From NCBI GenBank assembly GCA_023436515.1, contig JAEZIV010000264.1, positions 1-5,365 on the forward strand: a stretch of 5,365 bases of DNA. Reading direction: 5' to 3'. A program made the translations under genes and the position numbers. Of this stretch, positions 5,349-5,365 are shown one piece after another. Within the stretch, counting starts at the first letter, position 1. Every line of letters starts with the position of its first letter. The notes under the pieces were generated by a model that ran no database searches, was not told the origin of the DNA, and saw only the letters and a list, made by a program, of their open reading frames with translations. This DNA is from Bacillota bacterium. GTDB taxonomy: Bacteria > Bacillota > Clostridia > Acetivibrionales > DSM-1351.

Positions 5349-5365
5349 ATATTGGTGGGCCTTCA
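5343..5365. repeat. Direct repeat, copy 2 (to the right edge)
   Basis: This copy is identical over 23 bp to 5163-5185, with a period of 180 bp. The match continues to the last base of the window, so its true length and whether it is part of a longer tandem array cannot be seen. Confidence 0.8.
5353..5365 (-). tRNA. Probable 3' end of a tRNA gene (cut by the right edge), possibly elongator tRNA-Met
   Basis: The minus strand ends TG-AAGGCCC-A-CCA: the last bases of a T-stem, a seven-base acceptor strand, discriminator A and CCA. It is in the same orientation as tRNA-Phe and tRNA-Tyr, at a position expected for another member of the cluster. From memory, clostridial elongator tRNA-Met genes end this way, but only 13 bases are visible and the anticodon is outside. 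It could instead be another fragment like copy 1. Confidence 0.45.

Noticed and set aside
5163..5365. CRISPR-like array
   Set aside because: Only two repeat copies are seen, with a 157-bp interval far too long for a spacer, and the repeat is explained as a tRNA 3' end.

Overview
The window comes from an A+T-rich genome, most likely a Clostridia-type Firmicute. The signs are strong GGAGG-like ribosome binding sites, short-stem/T-run terminators, TTGACA/TATAAT-type promoters, tRNA genes with encoded CCA ends, and protein families common in that group. Genus cannot be fixed from the sequence; a Ruminiclostridium-like organism is a guess.

Left part (1-3356, minus strand): a two-gene operon for a heterodimeric ABC exporter, each half being a fused membrane-ATPase protein. 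The first gene (1156-3003) is complete and has Asp where the catalytic Glu of the ATPase normally sits. The second overlaps its stop codon by one base and runs off the left edge before its Walker A. In front of the operon is a leader of about 300 nt containing, in order, a promoter with a palindrome over its -35 box, a 14-codon ORF with its own Shine-Dalgarno sequence, foldable RNA, and a clear intrinsic terminator ending about 78 nt before the first exporter gene. This layout suggests transcription attenuation by a leader peptide, as known for bmrB-bmrCD of Bacillus subtilis. It is the main regulatory candidate of the window.

Middle part (3357-4774, plus strand, divergent): a small four-cysteine zinc-ribbon protein (3551-3820), then an Fpg/Nei-fold DNA glycosylase-like protein (3885-4715) that ends at an intrinsic terminator. 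The glycosylase-like protein keeps the H2TH and zinc-finger framework but lacks the N-terminal proline nucleophile, and apparently also the usual lysine and zinc-finger arginine. Its chemistry, if any, must differ from that of MutM/Nei.

Right part (4775-5365, minus strand): a tRNA cluster. tRNA-Tyr(GTA) has its own promoter and terminator. tRNA-Phe(GAA) lies upstream. At the window edge is what appears to be the 3' end of a third tRNA. A 23-bp sequence made of that tRNA 3' end plus 10 bp of downstream flank is repeated exactly 180 bp away, bracketing 157 bp rich in hairpins. This resembles the att duplication left by tRNA-targeted integration, or one period of a structured tandem repeat; the window ends too early to decide.
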